DNA of 64,000 nucleotides from positions 351,038,027-351,102,026 of the forward strand of contig NC_090439.1 in the NCBI RefSeq assembly GCF_031143425.1, read 5' to 3'. Shown here piece after piece: positions 21,861 to 31,333 of this stretch. This stretch comes from Pleurodeles waltl (lineage: Eukaryota; Chordata; Amphibia; Caudata; Salamandridae). A model generated the notes under the pieces. The model saw nothing but the letters and a program-made list of their open reading frames with translations. It made no database searches and was not told the DNA's origin. The translations under genes were made by a program, and so were the position numbers. The stretch's first letter is position 1. The number at the start of each line of letters is the position of its first letter.

Positions 21861-22605
21861 CGTGATGTTGCACCTGCACAATTTTGTGCATAGTTAGCCA
21901 GGATCAAGTTGGGGCTTGGACTGTGCCCATGCGGGCCTTATGGACTTTGGAATGGGCATTGGCCCTATCTGGACAATTGTTTATGTATCTCTGCTCTAAA
22001 ATTGGTTCATAGGTGGCTTTTGCCTTGCAATTACAATTTCAGTACTGTTGACCTGTAGTCCTTGTATTATTATACTGTGTGTCCTGTGCTGCTGATTTAC
22101 ACCTGCAGCTGGTTGTGTGTATGGTGTGTGTGTGTGAATGGTGTGTGTTATGTGTGTCACTCTCCTTTTCCTCCTTCCCTTGTGTTCTATGCTGCTGTGC
22201 TCACCCTTGTTGTCTTTGTCTGCATTAGTATTCCAGGTGGGGCATGGCATAGAAGAGCATTAGGAAGACTTTAAGTTCCGGTTCCATGGCGGTGTTGATC
22301 TCTGTGTCTCTGTTGTTGAGTCTTTGGTCTCCTGTGATGTGTTTCTGCCTGGCTTTTGATAGCATTAGTACCTTCCCGGGAATCGCTGGAGTGTCATGAT
22401 TTGGTGGGCGGTATCTTGTCTTCCGCCTGGCTGTTGATGGCCACCACTGTGGTGCGTGGTGTTAACGCCCTGGCGGATGGTGTGGTACATTGGCTGTCTT
22501 TGGGAGTTATCACTGCCATGGTCTTAATTTGACAGTAATTACTGGCAGCCTGTTGGCGGTATTACCTCCACTTTCACAGTCACTGCCAATGTCATAATGA
22601 GGGCC
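21861..22605 (+). other. Harbinger A 3' non-coding end and right inverted repeat
   Basis: This stretch has no gene. A T/G-rich tract with GTGTGTATGGTGTGTG (about 22110-22160) and a CT-rich tract match the sequences at 63690-63790 in Harbinger C and, inverted, 47640-47780 in Harbinger B. The last 60 bases form the right terminal repeat, with GGCGGTATTACC and TCATAATGAGGGCC. Confidence 0.7.
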
Positions 22606-22608
22606 TAA

Positions 22609-23340
22609 GTTTGTACCTCTCTCTGACACCACTTCCTTTGTAACGCCCACTCTGGTAAAAATACCAATGAGGGCCCTAGCTATTGCTTTGGCAGGAGTAG
22701 TCCTTAGGGGAATTGCTTTGAGATACCTGGCTGCATGATCCACTACAACCAGTATAAATCAGTTTCTTGATGCCGTTGGAGGATCTAAGGAACCAACAAT
22801 GTGAATCCCAACCTTCTCAAAGGGGAACCCAACCACTTAAATTGTAATCAAGGGACTCTTTGGGAGCCCACCTGTCTTGCCACTGGCTTGACAGGTGGCA
22901 CAGGAGATAGAAAACCCCTTCACCTTCTGGGACATACCTGGCGAGTAGAAGTGATTCACTAAGATGCCGAGCTAGGTGGATGGTATGGGCCAATGTGAGG
23001 GTGCATTCTCTAAACTGCTGAGACACTGCCACTCTCCTGGTAGCACCAGGTTTGGGGTCTCTGGCATCAGTGGAAAATAATCCCTCCTCCCAATAGATAC
23101 TGTGGGAACCACTGACATATCCCTTTTCCTGATCAGCAGCTTGCTGTCTCAGGCCTTCAAGAGTGGGACAGGTCCTCTACACCTGGCACAGATCTTCCCT
23201 TGAAGGTCCTCCTGGGCCCGTGGGCTCTTCCCTGTAAGGCCCAAGTTCCTGAAGCTCAGTTCCCTCCTGGGTTGACAGGTCTTCTCCTTGAGGAGTGGGG
23301 ATCTGATCTGGTATCTGTTTAGAAGCTGGTTTCCCATGTT
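22609..23340 (-). pseudogene. Gmr1-like gypsy pol remnant, integrase N-terminal half
   Basis: This is the continuation of the remnant at 839-3023 on the far side of Harbinger A. Minus-strand frames match the intact pol from about residue 130 (VPLLKA, then a decayed zinc-binding region with CATCQASGKTGG) through PLRRLGFT to IPLRTTPAKAIARALIGIFTRVGV. The last segment is immediately upstream of the second catalytic Asp, which is replaced in the motif VSERGTN. It holds many stops and frameshifts. Nothing of gag is recognisable beyond 23340. Confidence 0.85.
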
Positions 23341-23981
23341 TCTCGCCCTTTCTCTTTAATCAATTGAAGAAAGCAGATATAAAATAAGGACATATTTAAA
23401 GATAAAAAACAGCTATAGTTGACATCATAAAGTGACAAGTGCATAGTGCAACAGAGCATCAACATATCATGTTCTATGCGAGCCAAAATTCCTATACTTA
23501 CCAAACAATGTATATAAGCCTCTATAATAAAACACATGCAAGATAAATTCAGGTTTAAAGCATAGGAAGATATAACATATGAAAATGCATCTAACCATCA
23601 AACAAAGACATTTCTTTGAAGGCCAAAATTCCTATGCTTAATTACGCATTGCCTATATCTCACTACTTTCGAGCATACCCTTAAAGATGGAGGGGACTGC
23701 CAGTAGAGCATGGCGAACCTGTAGTGTCTGACATCGATATCCTTTAAAAGTGGCATTGAAATGGATTTCCTGAAGTGAATGTACAATATTTACAAAATAA
23801 CATCAAATACAGAGAGGATTGTGCAGATTAATCATCACACAGGCACACATCAAGAGTCGCTGGATGCCCAACTGGGTCTGGAGCGACCTCCATACAATGT
23901 AAAGTACATACTCTGGTACACAGAACCCATTGGTAATTATTACCACACCAAATTAATTCCATATACCATGATCATTAAAAA
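23341..23981. other. AT-rich stretch without a recognised gene
   Basis: No convincing coding sequence. Two diverged copies of the motif GCCAAAATTCCTAT occur about 140 bp apart (near 23482 and 23622). It lies between the gypsy remnant and the LINE fragment and may be the decayed 3' end of that LINE, but I cannot show this. Confidence 0.4.
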
Positions 23982-26060
23982 TTATTCCCAGATAGGGAAA
24001 AGTTGGGGAGGGTACAATTTCTGTGGGCCTAATGAAAAAATACTTTTCCCTGTTTGACCTGGCCCATAAGTCATGATGTGAGTTTTAGAGTGTTTCATTG
24101 TTAACACCAGTCCATTTATCAAGTCCAGAAAATTAGCAAGGAGCTTCTGTAATCCAAGTTTCATCCTGTAAATTAAAATAACAGCATCTACATAAAGTAA
24201 TACAGGGACATTGCTAAAACCTAAGAGATGCACATCTGCATTTAAGTTGACCAGTTGTTGTTCTAAACCATTTATATAGAAGGTAAATGAGAGTAGTGGC
24301 AAGACGTTGCCCTATCGAACACCCAGAGAAGGTAAAAAAACATTTGGTGGTTTCCCCCAAAGGGCCATAGCTCCCGCCGGCTGAAACCTCACTGCGGAGC
24401 TCTCTATGGAAGTTGAGAATGTTAGCCTCAACACCCATACCCATCAGGATGCTTCAGAATTTGGTACAATTTACATGATCAAAGGCATACTTTAGAGCCA
24501 TGAGGATCAGACAAACATGCCCTGATGTAGCCATACTGTATTTATTTATAATAGCTGTGGATTTAGGCGTGTCCAAAAGTGTCTAATCCCACCCTAAATC
24601 CAAATGGTTGAACTGTTCAAGGAGATCAGGTGATAACATTTTGGACTACTTCTATCTTCTTTCGCGAACATGGGCACAATGACCGAGTAGGACCAGGACT
24701 TTGGCGGCCCTATTTTAGAGATGACATTCAAAACATTAGTCATAAGTGATGTCCAAAAATCAATATTATTTTTAAATAAACCAGTGGGAACTTCACTAGG
24801 GCCAGGGTCCGTCCCTAAACGGCATCTACTTATAGAAACTATAACTTCATTCCACTCGATCATCATTCCTGTGCCAAATTCCAGTCAGCCTTCTACCATG
24901 GTGCCAGTGAGATGATTTAATGAATTAAGTTTGTCAGAAACCTCTTTAAAATCCTCACCCCAGCTTTAGTTTATCAATCATGTCCCATTTCTGTAAAACA
25001 CAGATACCTTGCAGGTATTCAGAGGTTGTGTGTAACCTGAAAGGATAGAAGCAAGTAGTTGTGATCACTGAACACATTTTCTTGAACATTATACCCTGTG
25101 AAAAGTCCTAGCATAACATCTGTAAACAAAATAAAATCAATAATGCTGAGGCAGTCTCTATCTGTACAAGTTGGCTTTAGAACTACCCAATCGATGAGAG
25201 AGTCGAAGGTAAAGTGCAATGGATACTTAGCTATGAGTTTGTTAAGAACATTCCCATAAGGGTTGTGAGTAAAGTGCATTAATGGTTCACCATGAATGTC
25301 GCTTAAGCCACACATCACTGGGCCAGCTCAATTACATGAGTGAATATTAAAATCGCCCACACATAGAAAGGAAAAACAAACCCTACAGTGCATGGTCAAA
25401 CTCTCTGATCCCGACGGGCCTACAGCGGTCTTGGTTGTGATCAGCCAGGCTGGCACTGAAGTTAGCGCGGCCCTGCTGATCACAACCATGTTCTCCACCA
25501 GTCTTTTCCTGGTGGTTCAATCGCCATGAAAAGGCTGGTGGAGAACAGGTGCTGGGGGCCACAGGGGGCCCTGCACTGCCCATGACATTGTTGTGGGCAG
25601 TGCAGGAGTTCTCCTCCACAGCACCGCCAGCAGACCGTCAGCATACAGTGAGCATTCTGAGGGTGCTGGTCGGCCATCCTTTGAGACTGCATAGGACATG
25701 GAGCCGAGTCCAATGCCGCTGCAAGTTTTCCACTGGGCTGACCGGCGGAAACCTGTGTTTCCGCCGGTCAGCCCAGTGGAAAACTTCTAATATGCCAGGT
25801 GGGGAGACCACCAGCTGCACAGCTCTCCTCACTACGGGTCTGGCAGTTGGGTTTTCTGACTGCCATACTCGTAATCAGGCTCAAAGTTACTAGGGGGTTT
25901 GCCAGGCCACTCATAATAAGGGCCTTGGTGGGCATCATCAGAGCATATTCATCATTTTCACGTTTACAAGAAGAATTTTTGAATTGTGCTTCTAAAAGAG
26001 TTATAGCCCATTCCAAGATGGCATATCATGTCATGTCTGAGATATCTGGAACCAACGTTT
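23982..26060 (-). pseudogene. Decayed APE-type LINE ORF2 fragment (endonuclease and RT)
   Basis: Minus-strand pieces in order. At about 26016-25923 is sequence upstream of the endonuclease GDFN box. After the hairpin element, GDFN lies near 25343. The piece at 25318-25019 has SIIDFILF and a VFSDHNYLLLSF ending, the last endonuclease motifs. The piece at 24866-24594 has an RT N-terminal PSEVPTGLFKNN and SYSVIVPMF region. The piece at 24302-23982 matches RT around the catalytic box, here LLYVDAVILIY with one of the two Asp residues lost. It has many stops. The full-length LINE inserted at its right edge. Confidence 0.78.
25375..25922. mobile_element. Multi-hairpin foldback element MH4
   Basis: This GC-rich block interrupts the endonuclease of the LINE fragment. 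It holds a perfect palindrome with 30-bp arms (25723-25752 and 25757-25786), the most striking in the window, and a 13-bp-arm hairpin at about 25431-25487 (GGTTGTGATCAGC arms). A 12-bp-arm pair lies near 25490-25550, and at 25568-25606 is the CTGCACTGCCCA core shared with MH1-MH3. The right end (CTCATAATAAGGGCC) resembles Harbinger ends. A matching left end is not clear, so the boundaries are approximate. Confidence 0.65.
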
Positions 26061-26082
26061 AACCAACGTTTATTTGGACGCG

Positions 26083-26715
26083 TGTATCGGAGGAAGGCGT
26101 CACTGGTTGCCAGGGGGGCAGGAGCCCTTCAAAAGAACTTCGCGCTCCCGCTCTCGCGGGAAGCGCGTATCGGAGGAAGGCGTCACTGGTTGCCAGGGGG
26201 GCAGGAGCCCTTCAAAAGAACTTCGAGCTCCCGCTCTCGCTGGAAGCGCGTATCGGAGGAAGGCGTCACTGGTTGCCAGGGGGGCAGGAGCCCTTCAAAA
26301 GAACTTCGTGCTCCCGCTCTCGCTGGAAGCGCGTATCGGAGGAAGGCGTCACTGGTTGCCAGGGGGGCAGGAGCCCTTCAAAAGAACTTCGCGCTCCCGC
26401 TCTCGCGGGAAGCGCGTATCGGAGGAAGGCGTCACTGGTTGCCAGGGGGGCAGGAGCCCTTCAAAAGAACTTCGCGCTCCCGCTCTCGCTGGAAGCACGT
26501 ATCGGAGGAAGGCGTCACTGGTTGCCAGGGGGGCAGGAGCCCTTCAAAAGAACTTCGCGCTCCCGCTCTCGCTGGAAGCGCGTATCGGAGGAAGGCGTCA
26601 CTGGTTGCCAAAAGAACTTTGCGCTCCCGCTCTCGCAGGAAGTGCATATCGGAGGAAGGTGTCACTGGTTGCCAGGGGGGCAGGAGCCCTTCAAAAGAAC
26701 TTTGCGCTCCCGCTC
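26083..26715 (+). repeat. Tandem 83-bp monomers in the LINE 5' region
   Basis: There are eight head-to-tail units with starts at 26083, 26166, 26249, 26332, 26415, 26498, 26581 and 26645. The spacing is exactly 83 bp except that the seventh unit is 64 bp, having lost 19 bases. Units differ at only a few positions. Each holds CGTATCGGAGGAAGGCGTCA and a GC-rich CTCCCGCTCTCGC block. All three plus frames are open because of composition, so long open frames here (for example 26028-26795) are not genes. The position at the 5' end of a full-length LINE suggests promoter monomers as in mouse L1; this role is inferred. Confidence 0.9.
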
Positions 26716-26987
26716 GGGCGGGACGCGCGGGGGCGGCGCCCGGGCAAAGCCCGGGTCAAGGGCGGGCCCGTCCTGCACCCGTCATCGCCCGTTAGAGGCT
26801 GGGCTGGGCCACCCCTCTTTTGTTCTCAGTGAGGAGTGACTGCTTAAATCTATTTAAATCCCGGTGCGTAACTTGGAGTCTTTCATTTTGTTTTTAGTGG
26901 TCTTCTAAAAAGCCTAATTAGTCTTAATTAGTCTGTCTTGCCTGTTGCTTGTTGCTACACTGTTGTGTTGTTTTGACTATTGCAAAA

Positions 26988-28375
26988 ATGGGCAGGAAAA
27001 GAGGACCATTATCTGGGGGGGGGGGTGGAGGCAGTAGCAGACAGGGTTGTGGCACCACCACATTAGACTCCTTTCTTGCAAGAGCTGTCAGGGTTGTTAC
27101 AAAGGAAATTGATTTGGCAGAGAGGAGGTTATCCATGGGATTGGAGGATTAGTACCAGGCCCCAATAGATAATGGTCTTCGTGAGGCCGTGGATGTGGAG
27201 GTGGATTGTCTGGGGGGGGCAAGGTGCTGGTGTGGCTGATGCTGAGCCTGTCCAGGCTGAGCCAACAGAGTCAATAGTGGATTCTGGGGGTCTTGGCCCC
27301 TCTAGAAGAAGTAAAAGACTTTTATTATCTTCTCCCCCAGCCTGTCCCATGGATAAATGTAGTCCTCCTCCGAGGAAAAAAAAAGCCCTAAAGAAATTGA
27401 TGCCCAAGACGAAAACACCTCTCCTGGAGCTCCCTAAGGATGTGAGCAGTGGCCTTGCATCTTGCCAGCATTTGGGGTATGATGCAACTAGTATACTGAC
27501 CAAATTCAGAGAAATTATCCAGGAGATTTTGTCTCCCGTGGTGGCGAAACTATCAGCCATAGAAAAAACAGTATCCCTGATTTGTGCGCAAGGAAGCCAA
27601 GGAAGGCACGGTATGGCTTCGACTAGGCATCCCTGTGCTGGTGAGGAGTTGCCCCTTCCAGAGGTAGTTGCAGGACCCTTGGGGCCCATGGGTAAATCAT
27701 CTTACCTTTTGGAGAATCCTGTAAACTCTGGGGGTCAGGGTGCCTGTGTTGAGACTGCGTCGACTGCACCAACCTCTTCATTGAGGACAGAGGGGACTGT
27801 CAATATGTTTAGCTGCAGGAGGCAGCCTGATACGGTTTCTGTGGCAGCCGGGGGGTGGCCGACTGCTGTCTGGAAACGATATTTTAAACCTGTCAACGGC
27901 CAGGGCTTCCCCGGTCTGGTTGGATCTCCCCCCAGGGTGTGCCCCTTACGTGGTAGTCCTGACGAATGTGCCTGCTCTTGTTTCTGGGGCAACTGAGTCT
28001 ACAAACCAACTCATAAATAAGTTTGGCCATTGACTGAACAACAACTGTGATTTTTCATGTAAGGACTTCAAGGATATTCTGTTTGCCAGAAGAATTGGCT
28101 GGGTTGGCCCTAAAAATAAGGTGGGAAATGAAGACTGTATTATTATAAATGTCAGATATCCTGCCCTGACTAAAAGGCTTCTCTCCAGCCTTCGTTCTCC
28201 TGTCCTTAGAGCAGGTAAAATGGGTATGGTTCCTTTGGGCTATTTCTACGATCACATGCGTCTGAGTACTGGGGTGTCTCTTGGCTCTGGGAGGAATCTC
28301 CCCCTGGGTCAGATTAGCCTGCAGGTAAATAGCAGAAGAACCAACAGCAACCTATCCTTGGAGGGGGTGGAATGA
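26988..28375 (+). pseudogene. LINE ORF1 (frameshifted)
   Basis: An ATG at 26988 starts MGRKRGPLSG with a run of Gs coding glycines. The frame shifts and continues at 27172-27996 with a basic segment (SRRSKRLLLS, PPRKKKALKKLMPK) and a predicted coiled coil (LTKFREIIQEILSPVVAKLSAI, about residue 105-130). After a further shift, 28029-28375 is a compact C-terminal domain (DFKDILFARRIGWVG, then LTKRLLSSLRSPVLRAGKMG) ending at TGA 28373-28375. Basic region, coiled coil and C-terminal domain are usual for LINE ORF1 proteins. No RRM or zinc knuckle is evident. Confidence 0.65.
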
Positions 28376-31333
28376 CAATGCGCCGAGGCACTGACTGTAC
28401 AAGAAGAGGTGCCCACACAGTGCAATCTTATCTCATGGAACATTGCGGGCTATGATGCTAAGTTATCTGATCAAGCATGGGTTGGGTGTGTGGCTAACTA
28501 TGATGTCATCATGCTTCAGGAAACCTGGTCGGAGGGGCTGTCTGTGTGGGATGGGTATGACAGATATGCAATTCCAGCTGTGCAGTCTCTTGGTGGTCGC
28601 TCAAAAGGTGGCCTGGTTACCCTAATTCGCCTCTCAAAGATAGTGGGTGCCTTTCAAATTAACTGTAACCATCAAGGTATATTGCTGGTATGGGTACTCT
28701 TCTCCAATCATTTTAATACATTATTGGTCAACTTTTATAATGCCGTGTGGGATGTGGGGTGCCAAATTGGGGCCTTGTTCTCCGTTCTCCAGGTTATGAA
28801 ATATAGAATGGAGAAGGTGGGATTGGAATTTCGTGCCATCATCTCTGGTGACTTTAATGCCAAGTTGGGCAGGTTCAGTACTGTGGTTAATCCTTTTATT
28901 TGTGACTTCGAAGACTATTCAGTGCATGGCCTGCAGGACTCTAGAGGCAGGGATCTACTAAAGGAACTCAGGAAGATGGGCCTCTTGAATTTTTATGATA
29001 TTGAAGTAGTAGGCACCCACCAACTTCCAACCTATGTGGGAAGAGGGTCTGGATCCACCATTGATTACATTTTTGTGTCTCCTCCTATGAGAGATTTTGT
29101 GATTGGGGGTAAAGTGTTAGGCGAGTGCTTTAGAGATCATAATCCCCTTATACTGTCCTTTAAACTCCCTGGGGCCCTACGTTTACTAGGACGAGGTAGG
29201 CCTGTAGTGGTGGTGACAAAGGACTAGGGTAGGAGGCTTGGGTGGAAGCAAGTAGACTCTCAAAAAATCGTAGGAAGGGTTGTGGGGGATAATTTACATC
29301 TATTTATGGAAATACTCCTAACAGAAGCGCCAAATCCCACGACTGTTATGGATGCGATAACAGTAGTAAATGCAGCAGTCAGAGACTGCCTCTTTTCTGT
29401 AGGCAGCCACCCTAGTAAACGCAAATGTGGCTGGTACGACAAAGCCTGCTATGATGCAAGGGCAAATTTAAAGATGGCTACCAAGATTCACCCTAGAGAT
29501 TGGGTTCTCGTAAAAGAAGCTAGAACAAGGTATAAAAGGGCACTGAGGGTTAGTAAGCTAAAATACAAAGATAAAGCCTGGGAAGAGTTAGAGCGTGCTA
29601 CAGCTTTGAAGGACCCTGGCCTGTTTTGGAAGGTGGTAAATAGAGGTTCCTTTGAAACAGAAACCTCCGAGGGCCTTGGCTGTAACATCGCCCCGGAGGC
29701 CTGGGTAACTAATTTCTGTAGAATCTTTGAGGGTACCCCTCTAAGAAATAGTCGTGAGAGCGTGTATGATGTGGCTCCTAACCTAGCAATCAGGTTTTCG
29801 TTACAGGAGGTTATTGATGCGATACAGAGTAGCGCGCGTAATAAAGCTCCGGGCCCGGACTCGATCCCCATGGACCTGTATAAAGCTAACCCTCAGTTAT
29901 GGGCACCCATTCTCCTAAATGTCCTCAATGCAGCCGTCACTGTGGGCATTCCTGCCTCTTGGAGACTGGCATGTATAGTCCCAGTGTTTAAAAAGGGTGA
30001 TCGTAATGATCCTAAGTCTTATCACCCTATATCACTCCTGGACTCCTCTGCAAAGATTCTGGGACGGATTATCCTAGGCTGTCTGGAGGCCTGGATGATA
30101 GGAAATGATATTTTAAGTCGGGAACAGTATGGCTTCAGGGAAGGCCTCGGCACGCAAGAACAATGTCTCAATTTACTGATGGTGATCGGTAAATACACGC
30201 AGGCCAGGAAAGGTACCCTTTATCTTGCATTTATGGACCTTAGCTGTGCTTCTGATAAAGTGAACCGGTCTTTATTATGGAAGAGGCTAATTCAGTCAGG
30301 GTTGGATCCTAAAATTGTAGAGCTTCTCCGATATCTCCATTCAGGGACAGTTGCAAATGTGAGGGTGGGCCCAAATGGGGAATGCTCGGAGGCCTTTAAG
30401 TTTTCAAGGGGTGTGCGCCAGGGGTGTGTATTGGCCCCTACCTTGTTCCTTCTATATACAAATGGACTGTCCGATTTTCTGATGGAACACTGTAGGGATG
30501 TCCCGATGGTGAAGGGTATAGATATCCCTGTTCTGACGTATGCGGATGACGCGGTCCTCATGGCCCGCACGATGAATGGTCTCCGAGTATTAGTTAGAGA
30601 TTATGTCATCTTTATGTCAGCTTTGGGACTGGAGGTCAATTTTAAGAAATCACATTTTATGGTTTGCGGTAAACCTATGAGCAGGGTGGGGGCGCTAATG
30701 GTGGAGGATCAAGTTATTAGCAGAGTCCATGAGTTCCCATACTTAGGGGTCATTTTTGATGAGAAAGGATCTAGGAAACCCTGTATTGCCAGAAGGATTG
30801 TGCTTTGTCATGCAACAGTTGGTGCAACGTTTGACTTTGCAGCTAGGGTAGGAAGTAAACCTATCAAACCCCTGCTTGAAATTTATAGGCGGAAATGCCT
30901 ACCTGTCCTCCTGTATGGTTCGGCACTCTGGGGGTTTAGGGATACCCGAGCCCTTATGGTGGAAGAAATTTTTTTTGCAGAAGGCTTCTGGGAACTCGAG
31001 CTTGAGTATGTACAGGACACTATCCAGTTGGCTCCCCTTCTGTTATGGATCTCAGTTTGGAGTAACGAACATGCCACTCTTAATAGGGATATCCTAAGGG
31101 ATTGTCTGGCTTGCGACAATGTAAAGCATATTCCCTGGCTGTCGCACATAAGGAAGATGGCTTATGATCTGGGGCGGCCTGAATTGTTTGATTATCCCGA
31201 GGACCTGACTATCTACGATAAGAAATGGGTTAAGGATAACTTTCTGAGAACCCAGGAGACCAAGAGGGAGGGGGAGGCTCTAGAGAAAAAATCGATTAGG
31301 GATTTTATTATGCTAAAGATGTGGGTGGGTCCT
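28376..31333 (+). pseudogene. LINE ORF2: APE endonuclease and reverse transcriptase
   Basis: A long frame interrupted by one TAG (29225-29227) between domains. The endonuclease (about 28430-29170) has the catalytic motifs SWNIAG, LQETW, SGDFNA, STIDYIF and RDHNPLIL. The RT (29282-31333) has KAPGPDSIPMDLYK, YHPISLLDSSAKI, a FMDLSCASDKV box, RGVRQGCVLAPTLFLLYTNG, the YADD catalytic box (TYADDAVLMA, about 30536) and YLGVIF. The frame then reaches codon CCT at 31331-31333, where the gypsy element is inserted, and continues at 42591. No ATG lies between the ORF1 stop and the endonuclease in this frame, so how ORF2 starts is unclear. Confidence 0.9.

Larger units (their letters stand above)
3027..22605 (+). 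mobile_element. Harbinger A: PIF/Harbinger DNA transposon with nested insertions
   Basis: The ends are inverted: the left begins GGTGGTCATTATGA and the right ends TCATAATGAGGGCC. Both sides carry a TAA target duplication (3024-3026 and 22606-22608), and the gypsy integrase continues across the junction. Without the nested LINE (3986-7965) and retrovirus (10167-18589) the element is about 7.2 kb. It carries gene 1 (Myb-like) on plus, a truncated DDE nuclease gene on minus, and gene 3 (Myb-like plus long tail) on plus. The nuclease gene lost its 3' half by a deletion that fuses it to gene 1 near 9030, so this copy cannot encode a complete transposase. The TAA duplication and the nuclease type fit PIF/Harbinger. 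Confidence 0.9.

Noticed and set aside
26083..26715. CRISPR-like regular array
   Set aside because: Units are directly abutting with no unique spacers, and the context is a eukaryotic LINE 5' end.
26028..26832. Overlapping open frames of about 250 residues in all three plus phases
   Set aside because: They follow the 83-bp tandem units; a period of 83 shifts phase each unit, and the open frames are a by-product of composition, not a protein family.
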